Shown here: one piece after another, positions 34,682 to 43,106 of the stretch
Position numbering within the stretch: position 1 is the stretch's first letter
Layout: each line of letters begins with the position of its first letter
NCBI RefSeq assembly: GCF_002914525.1
Contig: NZ_LODW01000011.1
Span: 62,001-126,000, forward strand
Source of the DNA: Rhizobium hidalgonense
GTDB taxonomy: Bacteria > Pseudomonadota > Alphaproteobacteria > Rhizobiales > Rhizobiaceae
DNA length: 64,000 nt
Direction: 5' to 3'
Translations under genes and position numbers: made by a program
Notes under the pieces: model-generated
What the model saw: only the letters and a program-made list of their open reading frames with translations
Databases searched by the model: none
What the model was told of the DNA's origin: nothing

Positions 34682-35370
34682 GGTGCTAACGAACGCCGCT
34701 GCCTCGGAAGGCGGCGGCGTCTCTTGCACCTGGAGACGCGCCCGCTCCTCCATCGAGGTCAAGAGTGAGGCGTTCTGATCTTCGAGCTGGACCTGCACGG
34801 TGGTTCTGAGCAGGTCGCCGGCGAGGCTGACGCGTTCGGCCAGTTCGTCGAGACGCCGCTCCGCCGCATAGACCGAACGGACGGCCTTGAACGCGTCTGT
34901 CGATGAATGCTCCGGTTCGTTGCCTTTGCTCGACGCGTTCCTCACGAAGTTCCGACAGCCTGCTTGCCACGATCTCGGCATAGGCTTTTGTCGCGCCGAA
35001 AAGGTGACGAGCAACCGCGGAGAAGTTGAGGACGTCGGAGGAGAGCCTGGTTACCTCGGACAGCAGCGCCTTGTCGACTTTGACGGCACTCTGCACATGC
35101 GCGATAGGTCGAGGCGCGTCGTCGAATTTTGAAAGCTTCGATACCGTCTCGCGCGCCATCTGCGCCGCCGCAAACCTGGGATGCGACATAGTCCAGCTTC
35201 GGTTTTTCGGGACGATTTCCGCCCGTTTCGTCGCACACCAATACCCGGACCGCGGCTATGACCTTGCCGTCGATCTGGCGGCAGCAGGCCTGAAAGGTTT
35301 CCGGTGGATTGCTGCCTGGTTCGGCCGGTGCGCCTGTGCCGGCGCGATCGGCGGTCACGGTCGACACCGC
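34682..35370 (-). pseudogene. Remnant of a DUF3422 family gene
   Basis: On the minus strand one frame reads VTRLSSDVLNFSAVARHLFGATKAYAEIVASRLSELREERVE. After a frameshift near 34900 the next frame continues FKAVRSVYAAERRLDELAERVSLAGDLLRTTVQVQLEDQNASLLTSMEERARLQ. This order matches the C-terminal coiled region of DUF3422 membrane-anchored proteins. The terminal LRLQQTVEGLSVAAISYY-type membrane segment is gone, and the part upstream of 35190 is scrambled between frames. Both ends are lost, so this is decayed DNA and not a sequencing slip. Confidence 0.65.
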
Positions 35371-35453
35371 GCTGGCTTCCTTCGGAAAGACCTAGCGTGG
35401 TTCAGTCCATCGATAATTCGAAACCAATCGAGCTGATCGAGACTGGAATATGT

Positions 35454-35502
35454 GAGGGGAAAAAAACGATCAGCCACGGCCCCTTGCAAGGTCGTGGCTG
35501 AT
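35454..35502 (-). terminator. Intrinsic terminator of the divergent binding-protein gene
   Basis: On the minus strand ATCAGCCACG pairs with CGTGGCTGAT around an inner GACCTTGCAAGGGGC part, and is followed immediately by CGTTTTTTTCCCC. It lies about 36 bases after the stop codon at 35538. Confidence 0.9.
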
Positions 35503-35537
35503 GCAGCGCGCAATCTGTGGGGGACAGGCGCGGCCGG

Positions 35538-36824
35538 CTATTTGTTGGCGGCGAGCGCCACGTTGATCTTATCGACGTCTGCGCTCATCGCCTTGAAGGC
35601 GTCTTCGAGGGAAAGCTCGCCGACGATCAGCTGGCTCATCCTTTGCACGATCAGCTGATACATGGCCCCAGATCCCTTGAGGCGTTCCAGGTCGCGGGCG
35701 GCCTGCGGCGCGCTGTCGCGGGCTGCGAGGAAGACGGCCATGGCGTCCTTGGCATTCTTGCTGGTCAGCTTGTACTGCGGATCCTTGATGTTGGCGCCGG
35801 TCAGGATGACGTAGTTTTCGGCGATTTCACGCTGGACCTTTTCAGAGCCGAGGAACTCGATGAACGAGGCGACGGCCTGCGGATACTTGGTGCGCTTGAA
35901 GCCGACGATCGCCGTACCGCCCGGCATCGCGTAGCAACCGGCATCGCCGCAGGGCGCGCTGATTGCCGTCCAATCGAAGCCGTCGCCGATCTTCTGCTGG
36001 AACGGATTGACCATCCAGTTGCCGGCAATATAGGTCACGACATTGCCGTTGACGAACTCGTCACCCATGTTCTTGTACTGGGTTCCGCCGGCAGCACCCC
36101 ACATTTCCTTGGGGAAGGAGCCGTCCTTCGTCCAGTTGTAGAGATCGGTGATGTAGTGCTTGGCGGCATCGTCGGGGAATGAGAACTTGCCGTCCTTGAC
36201 GTAATTCGAACCGTAGGAGAAGGCCGCTCCAGAGAAGCGGTGGCCCGAGCGGTCCATCGTGAACGGGATCTGGGCGCCGGTCGCCTTGGCGACGCGGGCG
36301 GAGGCTTCGACGATCTCCTTCAGCGTGGCGGTCGGCTTCGGAAGCGGCTCCTTGGCCTGGTCGAAGAGCGTCTTGTTGACGAACGGCAGGTTGAAGGTCT
36401 GCGAGGCGACATAGCCGTTGATAGAGTTCTGATCGTTGACACCGGGGAAGCGAAGCGTGTTCAGGCTGTCGCCGTGCAACTTGGCGAACCCGTCCGGATC
36501 CTTCATCAGCGGCCGCATGTCGAGGTAGTAGGGCGCCAGCTGCCAGTCGGTGATCTTGGCAACGTCAGGGCCTTCGCCGATGGCAAGCTGCACCGGCAAC
36601 TGCTTGGCGACGGCATCATAGCCCGACGAGACGAAATTTACCTTGATGTCGGGATGCGCCGTCTCGAATTCCTTGCTCAGCGCTTCCATCCGCTCGACGT
36701 AGGCCTGATCGTCGTCGGTGAAGAGAAAGGTGATCGTCTGGGTTTCCGCCATGGCGACGCTCGACCATGCGAAAGAAACCGTGGCCAGCGCCAGTGCGAA
36801 AGCCCCTGAAAGATACGTTTTCAT
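35538..36824 (-). CDS. Sugar ABC transporter substrate-binding protein, pectin-type locus (428 aa)
   Basis: Signal peptide 1-26 (GAFALALATVSFAWSSVAMA) precedes ETQTITFLFTDDDQAYVERMEALSKEFETAHPDIKVNF. Family-1 features include MWGAAGGTQYKNMGDEFVNGNVVTYIAGNWMV and CYAMPGGTAIVGFKRTKYPQAVASF. I prefer ATG 36824 because GGGAGG lies 6 bases before it; an ATG at 36830 abuts that site. It is divergent from the operon that encodes its likely permeases and ATPase (41998-45155). The leader contains the operator at 36837-36852. Confidence 0.93.
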   Translation of the reverse strand: MKTYLSGAFALALATVSFAWSSVAMAETQTITFLFTDDDQAYVERMEALSKEFETAHPDIKVNFVSSGYDAVAKQLPVQLAIGEGPDVAKITDWQLAPYYLDMRPLMKDPDGFAKLHGDSLNTLRFPGVNDQNSINGYVASQTFNLPFVNKTLFDQAKEPLPKPTATLKEIVEASARVAKATGAQIPFTMDRSGHRFSGAAFSYGSNYVKDGKFSFPDDAAKHYITDLYNWTKDGSFPKEMWGAAGGTQYKNMGDEFVNGNVVTYIAGNWMVNPFQQKIGDGFDWTAISAPCGDAGCYAMPGGTAIVGFKRTKYPQAVASFIEFLGSEKVQREIAENYVILTGANIKDPQYKLTSKNAKDAMAVFLAARDSAPQAARDLERLKGSGAMYQLIVQRMSQLIVGELSLEDAFKAMSADVDKINVALAANK

Positions 36825-36836
36825 TCTCATCCTCCC

Positions 36837-36852
36837 ATGAAAACATTTTCAT
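36837..36852. promoter_or_regulatory. Operator, ATGAAAA-CA-TTTTCAT
   Basis: A perfect 7-2-7 palindrome directly upstream of the Shine-Dalgarno of the binding-protein gene. It shares its arms with the site at 36976-36995 in the same divergent region, so one repressor probably controls both directions. Confidence 0.8.
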
Positions 36853-36891
36853 CAATCGCGGCATCAGCCATCGATAGGCGAATTTCATATA

Positions 36892-36912
36892 CTTGACATT
36901 CGTTCCGTCAAG
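36892..36912. promoter_or_regulatory. Inverted repeat CTTGAC-N9-GTCAAG between the divergent genes
   Basis: The half-sites at 36892-36897 and 36907-36912 each contain a -35-like TTGAC, one per strand, so the element may be two back-to-back -35 boxes or an activator site. No clear -10 box fits both. Confidence 0.35.
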
Positions 36913-36975
36913 CTATTTTCTGGGCGAATGGCGATGTATTTGAGCAATTCTCAAAAGTCACGCGCACAAATGACC

Positions 36976-36995
36976 TAATGAAAATATTTTCATTA
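36976..36995. promoter_or_regulatory. Operator, TAATGAAAATATTTTCATTA
   Basis: A perfect 20-base palindrome whose core repeats the site at 36837-36852. It ends 20 bases before the GTG start of the 840-residue protein gene, in its leader. The form suits a LacI- or GntR-type dimer. Which regulator binds is unknown; the ROK gene at 45644 and the LacI gene at 48033 are nearby candidates. Confidence 0.8.
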
Positions 36996-37015
36996 GATTG
37001 CGGAGGAGGCGATCT

Positions 37016-39538
37016 GTGAAAACGGAAAACATCAAGCGGCCGGGCGACATGGCGCCAGCATACAGCGTGGCTGAGGGGCAGACGGTAACGGCATGGGCCG
37101 TTTCCGGCCTCATCGCCAGCTATTTTCCCGGCACGCCGGCCCCTGCCGAAGATCGCGTGGACTATCGTTTCATCAACGGTTTCGTCGACGTCGGCGATCT
37201 GCCCTGCCGCAAGGCCTTCTGGTCGACCATGGTGGGGCGGCCGCTTCTGCCCGATACGTCCTGGCCGACGACAAGCCTCTATCTCCCCGGCTCGAACCGC
37301 CGCGTCGAGTTCACCAGCTTCTGGCATGCGCCGACGCATGTCAGGCGATGGTTGAAGGGCACGTTCAGGGTGGACGCTCCGCGCCAGCTCAAGCTTGCGC
37401 TCAAGACCTGCGGCGGCGTTCGCATTTGGGTCAACGGGCAGGAGGCGGTGCGCTTCGAGCCCTTCAAGCGCAACGTCGAAAGCGCAACTGAGATAACGCT
37501 GTCGCTCGACGCCGGCGACAACGAGATTCTCGTCCATACCGAAGACCTTGCCGAGCGCGACACGACCTGGTTTTTCGAGCTCGAAATGCTGGACACTGAG
37601 CCACTCTCTGTGCTGCTCCCGGTATCGCTGGATCAGGATGAAATCCGTGAGCTCGAGGCCCTTTCGCGCGGCATGCGCCCGGCCCATGACGTGTTCGTCA
37701 ATCAGCCGCTGGAAATCATCTTCGACACGGCGCCCGAGCGCGACCTGCCCGTGGAGCTCAAGGTCGTCGGCCATGGCCATGAGCGGCCCGTTCTCGCCCA
37801 TGCGAAACTGACCCTGCACGCCGGCCAGAGCCGGCTGACGGCCGATGATGTCTGCGGTATTGCGGATGGTTATCATGGCATCAACATGACGATCGGCTCC
37901 GGCCCTGGCTCGGTCACCCGCGTCATCGATGCCGCCTTCATGAGCAGCCTTTCGCCATCGCCGACCGAGACGGCGCTTTCCGCCCGCAAACGGCAGGCGC
38001 TGGAATACAGCGCCCGCTTCGGCGCCAACCGCGCCGGCCGCCTTATCGCCATGATGGAAACCGGCTACGACGATCGGGAGAGCTTCGAGCCCATCGTCGA
38101 TGCGACGCTCGCCTCGATCGATGCGCGTGAGGATTGCTCGGATTTCATCATGGTGCCGCTGCTCTGGCTGCTCGGCGACTATGGCGACCGGATGCCCACG
38201 GCCACGGTCGAACGCATCCGCCGTTCCGTTTTATCCTACCGCTACTGGGTCGACGAGCCGGGCAATGATGCCATGTGGTTCTGGAGCGAGAACCATGTGC
38301 TCTGCTTTCATACGAGCCAGCTGCTGGCCGGGCTTTTCCTGCCCGACGAGGTCTTTTCCGCCTCAGGGCGGACGGGACGGCAGCAGGCCGAACTCGCCGT
38401 CGAGCGCCTCGGGCGCTGGTTCGACAGCGTCGAAGCCCACGGCCTGGCGGAGTGGAACTCGGCCGCCTATTACCCGATCGATTTCATCGGCCTGCTTGCG
38501 CTGGAGCGCTGGGCCGAAAGCGGGATCGCCAATCGCGCCCGCGGCCAGATCGATCTGATCTTCCGGATGATCGCCCTTCATACGCTCGCGGGCGTTCCGG
38601 CCGGCTCGCAGGGGCGCGCTTATGACAAGGAACTGCGCGCCGGGCCGCTGACCGAGCTGGCGCCCTTCGCCCAGGTCGCCTTTGGAACGGGCTGGCTGAA
38701 CAACGGCGTCGCGGCATTGACCATGTTCTGCGCCGGCAGTTACGAGCCGCCGGCCGATCTCGCCGAGCTTGCAGCGCTTCCGCGAGGACGAAGCGTCGAG
38801 GCGCGTTACAGCCAGGGGCTCGAGAGTGGCAGACTCGTGCTGTTCAAGAACGAGGCGGCGCAGCTTTCGACGGTTGTCGATCACAAGACCGGTCAAAAGG
38901 GCCATCAGCAGCATGTCCTCGACATCAGGCTCTCCGGCCATCCGATGGCAAGGCTCTGGATCAATCATCCCGGCGAAGACGATCCCTGGGGCAATCAAAG
39001 GCCGTCCTATTGGGCCGGCAACGGCATCCTGCCGCGCGTTGCCCAGCATCGCGACGTCGCTCTGTTGATCGAGGATACGGGCGGCGCGCGGCATGCATGG
39101 ACGCACGCCTATATCGGCCGCGACGGTCTGGACGATCTGATCGTCGAGGGCAATTGGCTGATCGCGCGGTCGGGCCGTGGATTTTCCGCCCTCTGGGCGT
39201 CGAACGGCCTGGAACTGGTAACCGACGGGCCGACGGCCGGCCGCGAGGCGCGCTCCTACGGATCGCTCAGTGGCTGGGCGGCCATTGTCGGATGCGGCAA
39301 TGGCGAGGCCTTCAAGGCCTTCATCGAGCGCTTGTACCAGACGACGGTTTCCTTCGACGGCGCGCTTCGGCGCCTTTCCCTGACACCACCGGGCGGCCCG
39401 GCGATCTTGCTTTCTTATGCCGACGGTCTTTCGATCGCCGGCAAGCCCCGGCCGTTCACGCATGACCAGCCGCAGCCGTTTCTCACCCACGACAGTGCGG
39501 CCGCCGGTGCCGGCACTGACGGACCGTTCTACTCCTGA
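37016..39538 (+). CDS. Large protein of unknown function in the pectin-type operon (840 aa)
   Basis: No family was recognised. The start is GTG 37016 behind GGAGGAGGCGATCT. Residues about 40-210 look like a beta-sandwich of the galactose-binding type (FTSFWHAPTHVRRWLKGTFRV, GGVRIWVNGQEAVRF). About 320-590 is helical and probably an alpha/alpha toroid (WLLGDYGDRM, DAMWFWSENHVLCFHTSQLLAG, YYPIDFIGLLALERW). About 610-830 is beta-rich (QQHVLDIRLSGHPMARLWINHPGEDDPWGNQRPSYW). The layout of toroid then beta-sheet recalls lyases or hydrolases of uronates. No signal peptide is present. As first gene of an operon with GH105 and GH28 it is probably a cytoplasmic sugar-active enzyme. Confidence 0.7.
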   Translation: MKTENIKRPGDMAPAYSVAEGQTVTAWAVSGLIASYFPGTPAPAEDRVDYRFINGFVDVGDLPCRKAFWSTMVGRPLLPDTSWPTTSLYLPGSNRRVEFTSFWHAPTHVRRWLKGTFRVDAPRQLKLALKTCGGVRIWVNGQEAVRFEPFKRNVESATEITLSLDAGDNEILVHTEDLAERDTTWFFELEMLDTEPLSVLLPVSLDQDEIRELEALSRGMRPAHDVFVNQPLEIIFDTAPERDLPVELKVVGHGHERPVLAHAKLTLHAGQSRLTADDVCGIADGYHGINMTIGSGPGSVTRVIDAAFMSSLSPSPTETALSARKRQALEYSARFGANRAGRLIAMMETGYDDRESFEPIVDATLASIDAREDCSDFIMVPLLWLLGDYGDRMPTATVERIRRSVLSYRYWVDEPGNDAMWFWSENHVLCFHTSQLLAGLFLPDEVFSASGRTGRQQAELAVERLGRWFDSVEAHGLAEWNSAAYYPIDFIGLLALERWAESGIANRARGQIDLIFRMIALHTLAGVPAGSQGRAYDKELRAGPLTELAPFAQVAFGTGWLNNGVAALTMFCAGSYEPPADLAELAALPRGRSVEARYSQGLESGRLVLFKNEAAQLSTVVDHKTGQKGHQQHVLDIRLSGHPMARLWINHPGEDDPWGNQRPSYWAGNGILPRVAQHRDVALLIEDTGGARHAWTHAYIGRDGLDDLIVEGNWLIARSGRGFSALWASNGLELVTDGPTAGREARSYGSLSGWAAIVGCGNGEAFKAFIERLYQTTVSFDGALRRLSLTPPGGPAILLSYADGLSIAGKPRPFTHDQPQPFLTHDSAAAGAGTDGPFYS

Positions 39539-39554
39539 AACATAGGTCTCCAGC

Positions 39555-40649
39555 ATGAACACAACATCCGTCGATAACGCCGCCCTCCTGACGACGATCG
39601 ATCGCGTGGCGACGGCTTTCAGCCGGCTCAGGGGCATCAAGGAAGGTCTGGTGACGGATAATGCCGCTTCCGGTATCCAGTTCGACGAATGGGACTGGGA
39701 AGTCGGCGTCGGCCTTTACGGATTTCTCAGGCGCGCAATTTCCACCAATGACCAGAAGGCGCTGCAGGAGCTCGTTGCCTGGTATAGCGGCCAGATCGAA
39801 CGCGGCCTTCCGCCGCGTCAGATCAACAGCACGGCACCGATGCTGCCGCTGGCAATCCTCGTCCAGCATGTCGACCGTCCGGATTTTCGCGCTCTCGTCG
39901 AGGACTGGGCCCAATGGCTCATCAACGAATTGCCGAAGACCGAAGAGGGTGGCTTCCAGCACGTCGTCAAGGAGCGACTCAACGACGGCGAATTGTGGGA
40001 CGACACCCTGTTCATGGCCTGCCTCTTCCTTGCCCAAGCCGGCGTGCTCTGCGAGCGCAAGGACTGGATCGACGAGGCCGTCTATCAGTTCATGCTACAC
40101 ACCCGCTATCTCGCCGATCCGGTCAGCGGCCTCTGGTATCACGGCTGGACCTTCAACGGCCGGCACAATTTCGCCAATGCCTTCTGGGCGCGTGGCAATG
40201 CCTGGATTACGGTCGCGATCCCCGAGCTCTTCGACCTCGTGCCGACGCTTAGCGAGAAGGACCAGCGTTTCCTCTCCAACGTTCTCGCCAGCCAGGTGCG
40301 CTCGCTGAAGGCATATCAGCGGCCGGATGGCATGTTCACGACGCTTCTGGACGATCCGTCCTCGCCGCTCGAAACCTCGGCAACGGCGGGCATCGCCTAT
40401 GGCATGTTGCGCGCCATAGATGCCGGCATTCTGGACGAGAGCGACAGGGATCACGCGGAGCGTGCGCTCAGGGCCGTGATGGCGCGAATCGACGACGAAG
40501 GCGTCGTCCACGGCGTCTCGGACGGCACGCCGATGGGCCATGATCTCGATTTCTACCGGCGCATCCCGAACCTGCCGACACCTTACGGCCAGGCGTTGAC
40601 CATGCTGCTTCTGACCGAAGTCCTGATCGAGAGTGGCCGTCGCCAATGA
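39555..40649 (+). CDS. GH105 unsaturated rhamnogalacturonyl hydrolase (364 aa)
   Basis: Removes the unsaturated galacturonic acid from rhamnogalacturonan-lyase products. YteR-like landmarks are QFDEWDWEVGVGLYGFLR, FQHVVKERLNDGELWDDTLFMACLFLA (general-acid Asp at about 149-150), NFANAFWARGNAWITVAIPE, HGVSDGTPMGHDLDFY and LPTPYGQALTMLLLTE. No signal peptide is present. It starts 16 bases after the unknown 840-residue gene and overlaps the GH28 gene by 4 bases. Confidence 0.92.
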   Translation: MNTTSVDNAALLTTIDRVATAFSRLRGIKEGLVTDNAASGIQFDEWDWEVGVGLYGFLRRAISTNDQKALQELVAWYSGQIERGLPPRQINSTAPMLPLAILVQHVDRPDFRALVEDWAQWLINELPKTEEGGFQHVVKERLNDGELWDDTLFMACLFLAQAGVLCERKDWIDEAVYQFMLHTRYLADPVSGLWYHGWTFNGRHNFANAFWARGNAWITVAIPELFDLVPTLSEKDQRFLSNVLASQVRSLKAYQRPDGMFTTLLDDPSSPLETSATAGIAYGMLRAIDAGILDESDRDHAERALRAVMARIDDEGVVHGVSDGTPMGHDLDFYRRIPNLPTPYGQALTMLLLTEVLIESGRRQ

Positions 40650-42010
40650 GCGCTCCCTCCCTCTTCGCGATCGAGGCGCCCGACAGCGACAATACTGATC
40701 GCCTGCAGGCGGCAATCGACAGTCTTTCAGCTTCCGGCGGCGGACGCCTGGAGCTCATGGCGGGTATCCACATCTGCCGGGGGCTGCGGTTGCGCTCCGG
40801 TGTCGACCTGCATCTGGCCGCCGGCGCGATCCTGCGTCCGGTTCCCGATTATGCGGCTTACGCACGCACGACGGTTTCGGTGATCGCCGAGAAGTCGGAC
40901 CGCGGCATGATCGTCGCCAGTGGTGCGCGGCGGATCAGCCTGACGGGGGAAGGGCGCATCGAAGCCAGCTGCGAAAGCTTCATCACAGGAGACGACGAGA
41001 CGGTCGGAACCTTCATCCCGGCCGAATTCCGTCCCCGTGTCGTCGTCTTCGAACACTGCGACGAGGTCGAGATCGGTTCCCTCACCATCAGCGGTTCGCC
41101 GATGTGGACTCTGCATTTCGTCGACTGCACCAATGTCGCTGTCCGCAACGTCACGATCGAAAACGACCGCCGCCTTCCCAATACGGACGGCATCGTGCTC
41201 GACGCCTGCCGCGGCGCCTTCATCGAGGACTGCACTATATCGACGGCCGACGACGGCATATGCCTGAAGACGAGCATCGGTCCTGAAGGCGTCGCCATCG
41301 GCCGGTGCGAGAACATTCTCGTGCGCCGCTGCTCCGTTCAGAGCTTGAGCTGTGCGCTGAAGATCGGCACGGAAACGCATGGCGACATCACCAATGTCCT
41401 GTTCGAAGATTGCAGTGTCTCGTCTTCCAATCGGGCGCTCGGCATATTTTCCCGCGATGGCGGCCGGATATCGAATGTGAGGTTTTCCAGAATTTCGGTT
41501 GATTGCCGCGAAACGCCCGATGGCTTCTGGGGTTCGGGGGAGGCGCTGACCGTCAATGTTGTCGACCGCATCGCCGAACGCCCCGCAGGCGCTGTCGAAA
41601 ACCTCATTGTCGAAGATGTGACCGGCCGTATGGAAGGGGCGATTACCGTCATTGCTGCCGCGCCGTCAGGCATCCGGAACGTGTCGCTGGCCCGTATTGC
41701 CGTCTGCCAGCAGCCCGGAGAACTCGGCACCGGGCGGACCTATGATCTTCGCCCGACCAATGCCGATCTCGTTCCGAGGGCCGATGGCGGCGGGCGCGCC
41801 AATGCCTGGACCCGCGGCGCGGACGGCCGGGTGATCGGCCTGCAGGATTATCCCGGTGGAATGCCGGCCGTTTATGCAGCCGATGTCGACGGGATCTTGA
41901 TGAACGAGGTGCGGATCACGAGGCCGGCACCGTTGCCGCAAGGCTGGAACGAAAACGACGTCGTCTTCGAAACGGCGGCATCTGATGGGAGTGAGGCATG
42001 GCAGAACTGA
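40646..42010 (+). CDS. GH28 family polygalacturonase-like protein, cytoplasmic (454 aa)
   Basis: A right-handed beta-helix with GH28 catalytic signatures: LPNTDGIVLDAC (NTD at about 179-181) and STADDGICLKT (Asp pair at about 202-203). The downstream SCALKIGTETHGDITNV corresponds to the active-site His-Gly region. It hydrolyses galacturonan or rhamnogalacturonan linkages, probably from the end of imported oligomers since there is no signal peptide. Its start overlaps the GH105 stop (ATGA), and its end overlaps the ATPase start by 13 bases. Confidence 0.88.
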   Translation: MSAPSLFAIEAPDSDNTDRLQAAIDSLSASGGGRLELMAGIHICRGLRLRSGVDLHLAAGAILRPVPDYAAYARTTVSVIAEKSDRGMIVASGARRISLTGEGRIEASCESFITGDDETVGTFIPAEFRPRVVVFEHCDEVEIGSLTISGSPMWTLHFVDCTNVAVRNVTIENDRRLPNTDGIVLDACRGAFIEDCTISTADDGICLKTSIGPEGVAIGRCENILVRRCSVQSLSCALKIGTETHGDITNVLFEDCSVSSSNRALGIFSRDGGRISNVRFSRISVDCRETPDGFWGSGEALTVNVVDRIAERPAGAVENLIVEDVTGRMEGAITVIAAAPSGIRNVSLARIAVCQQPGELGTGRTYDLRPTNADLVPRADGGGRANAWTRGADGRVIGLQDYPGGMPAVYAADVDGILMNEVRITRPAPLPQGWNENDVVFETAASDGSEAWQN

Positions 42011-43104
42011 AACTTTCCACCGTCAACAAGGCGTACGGCACGGTCAAGGTCCTGCATGACGTCGAACTCGATATCAAGGACGGCGAATTCGTTGTCTTCG
42101 TCGGTCCGTCCGGATGCGGCAAGTCGACCCTGCTACGCGTTATCGCCGGCCTCGAGGAGGTGACGGAGGGTAAGATCGCGATCGGCGGGCGCGATGTCAG
42201 TGCGCTCTCGCCGGCCGAGCGCAAGATCGCCATGGTCTTCCAGTCTTATGCGCTTTATCCGCATATGAGCGTGCGCAAGAACCTCGCCTTCGGCCTGGAA
42301 AACCTGAAGTTCAAGCGCGCCGAGATCGAGGCCCGCATTGCTGAGGCCGCCAGGATGCTGGCGATCGAACCCTATCTCGACCGGCGTCCGAAGCAGCTTT
42401 CGGGCGGCCAGCGCCAGCGGGTGGCAATCGGCCGGGCGATCGTGCGCGAACCTGATATTTTCCTGTTCGATGAGCCGCTTTCCAATCTCGATGCGGCGCT
42501 TCGCGTCCAGACCCGCGCCGAGATCACCAAGCTCCACCGCGAGATCAAGACGACGATGATCTATGTCACCCACGACCAGGTCGAGGCGATGACGATGGCC
42601 GACAAGATCGTCGTGCTGCGCGCCGGACGGGTCGAGCAGGTCGGCGCGCCGCTCGAACTCTTCGACCACCCGCTCAATCTCTTCGTCGCCGGCTTCCTCG
42701 GCTCGCCACGCATGAACATCATCAAGGGCAAGGTCGCCGCCATCACGGAAAGCGGCATCGCCATCGATGTCGCCAACGGCGGCAGGATCGTCAGCGATGT
42801 CGATCTCGCCGGCATTGCGGTGGGGCAGGAGGTTCTCGCCGGCATAAGGCCCGCGCATTTTTCGCGCTCCAGCGGTCAGGGCCTGCCGTTCGTCGTCCAG
42901 TATCACGAGGGCCTGGGCACCGAGACCTACGTCTACGGCAATCTCGAGGGGCAGGGCGAGCAGATCATCATCCATGAGGCCGGCCACTTTGCGCCTCATC
43001 AGGGCGATCGGCTCGTGATCGATGCCGATCCGGCGCGTGTTCATCTGTTCGATCCCGAAAGCGAACTTGCTTTTGCCCGTCGATCAGGACGGGGGAGGCG
43101 CTGA
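41998..43104 (+). CDS. Sugar ABC transporter ATPase, MsmK/UgpC type (368 aa)
   Basis: Walker A GPSGCGKSTLLRVIAG, signature LSGGQRQRVAIGRAIV, Walker B IFLFDEPLSNLDAALRVQ and THDQVEAMTMADKIVVL are all intact, with the C-terminal regulatory OB domain (LAGIRPAHFSRS). The start GGGAGTGAGGC-ATG lies inside the end of the GH28 gene. It energises the permease pair directly downstream and might also serve the ATPase-less fucosidase importer. Confidence 0.95.
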   Translation: MAELKLSTVNKAYGTVKVLHDVELDIKDGEFVVFVGPSGCGKSTLLRVIAGLEEVTEGKIAIGGRDVSALSPAERKIAMVFQSYALYPHMSVRKNLAFGLENLKFKRAEIEARIAEAARMLAIEPYLDRRPKQLSGGQRQRVAIGRAIVREPDIFLFDEPLSNLDAALRVQTRAEITKLHREIKTTMIYVTHDQVEAMTMADKIVVLRAGRVEQVGAPLELFDHPLNLFVAGFLGSPRMNIIKGKVAAITESGIAIDVANGGRIVSDVDLAGIAVGQEVLAGIRPAHFSRSSGQGLPFVVQYHEGLGTETYVYGNLEGQGEQIIIHEAGHFAPHQGDRLVIDADPARVHLFDPESELAFARRSGRGRR

Positions 43105-43106
43105 CC

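Noticed and set aside
32468..35014. 848-residue open frame on the minus strand across the chemoreceptor
   Set aside because: Most of it is antisense to the chemoreceptor gene. Only its first 90 or so residues (34700-35014) are meaningful, as part of the DUF3422 remnant.
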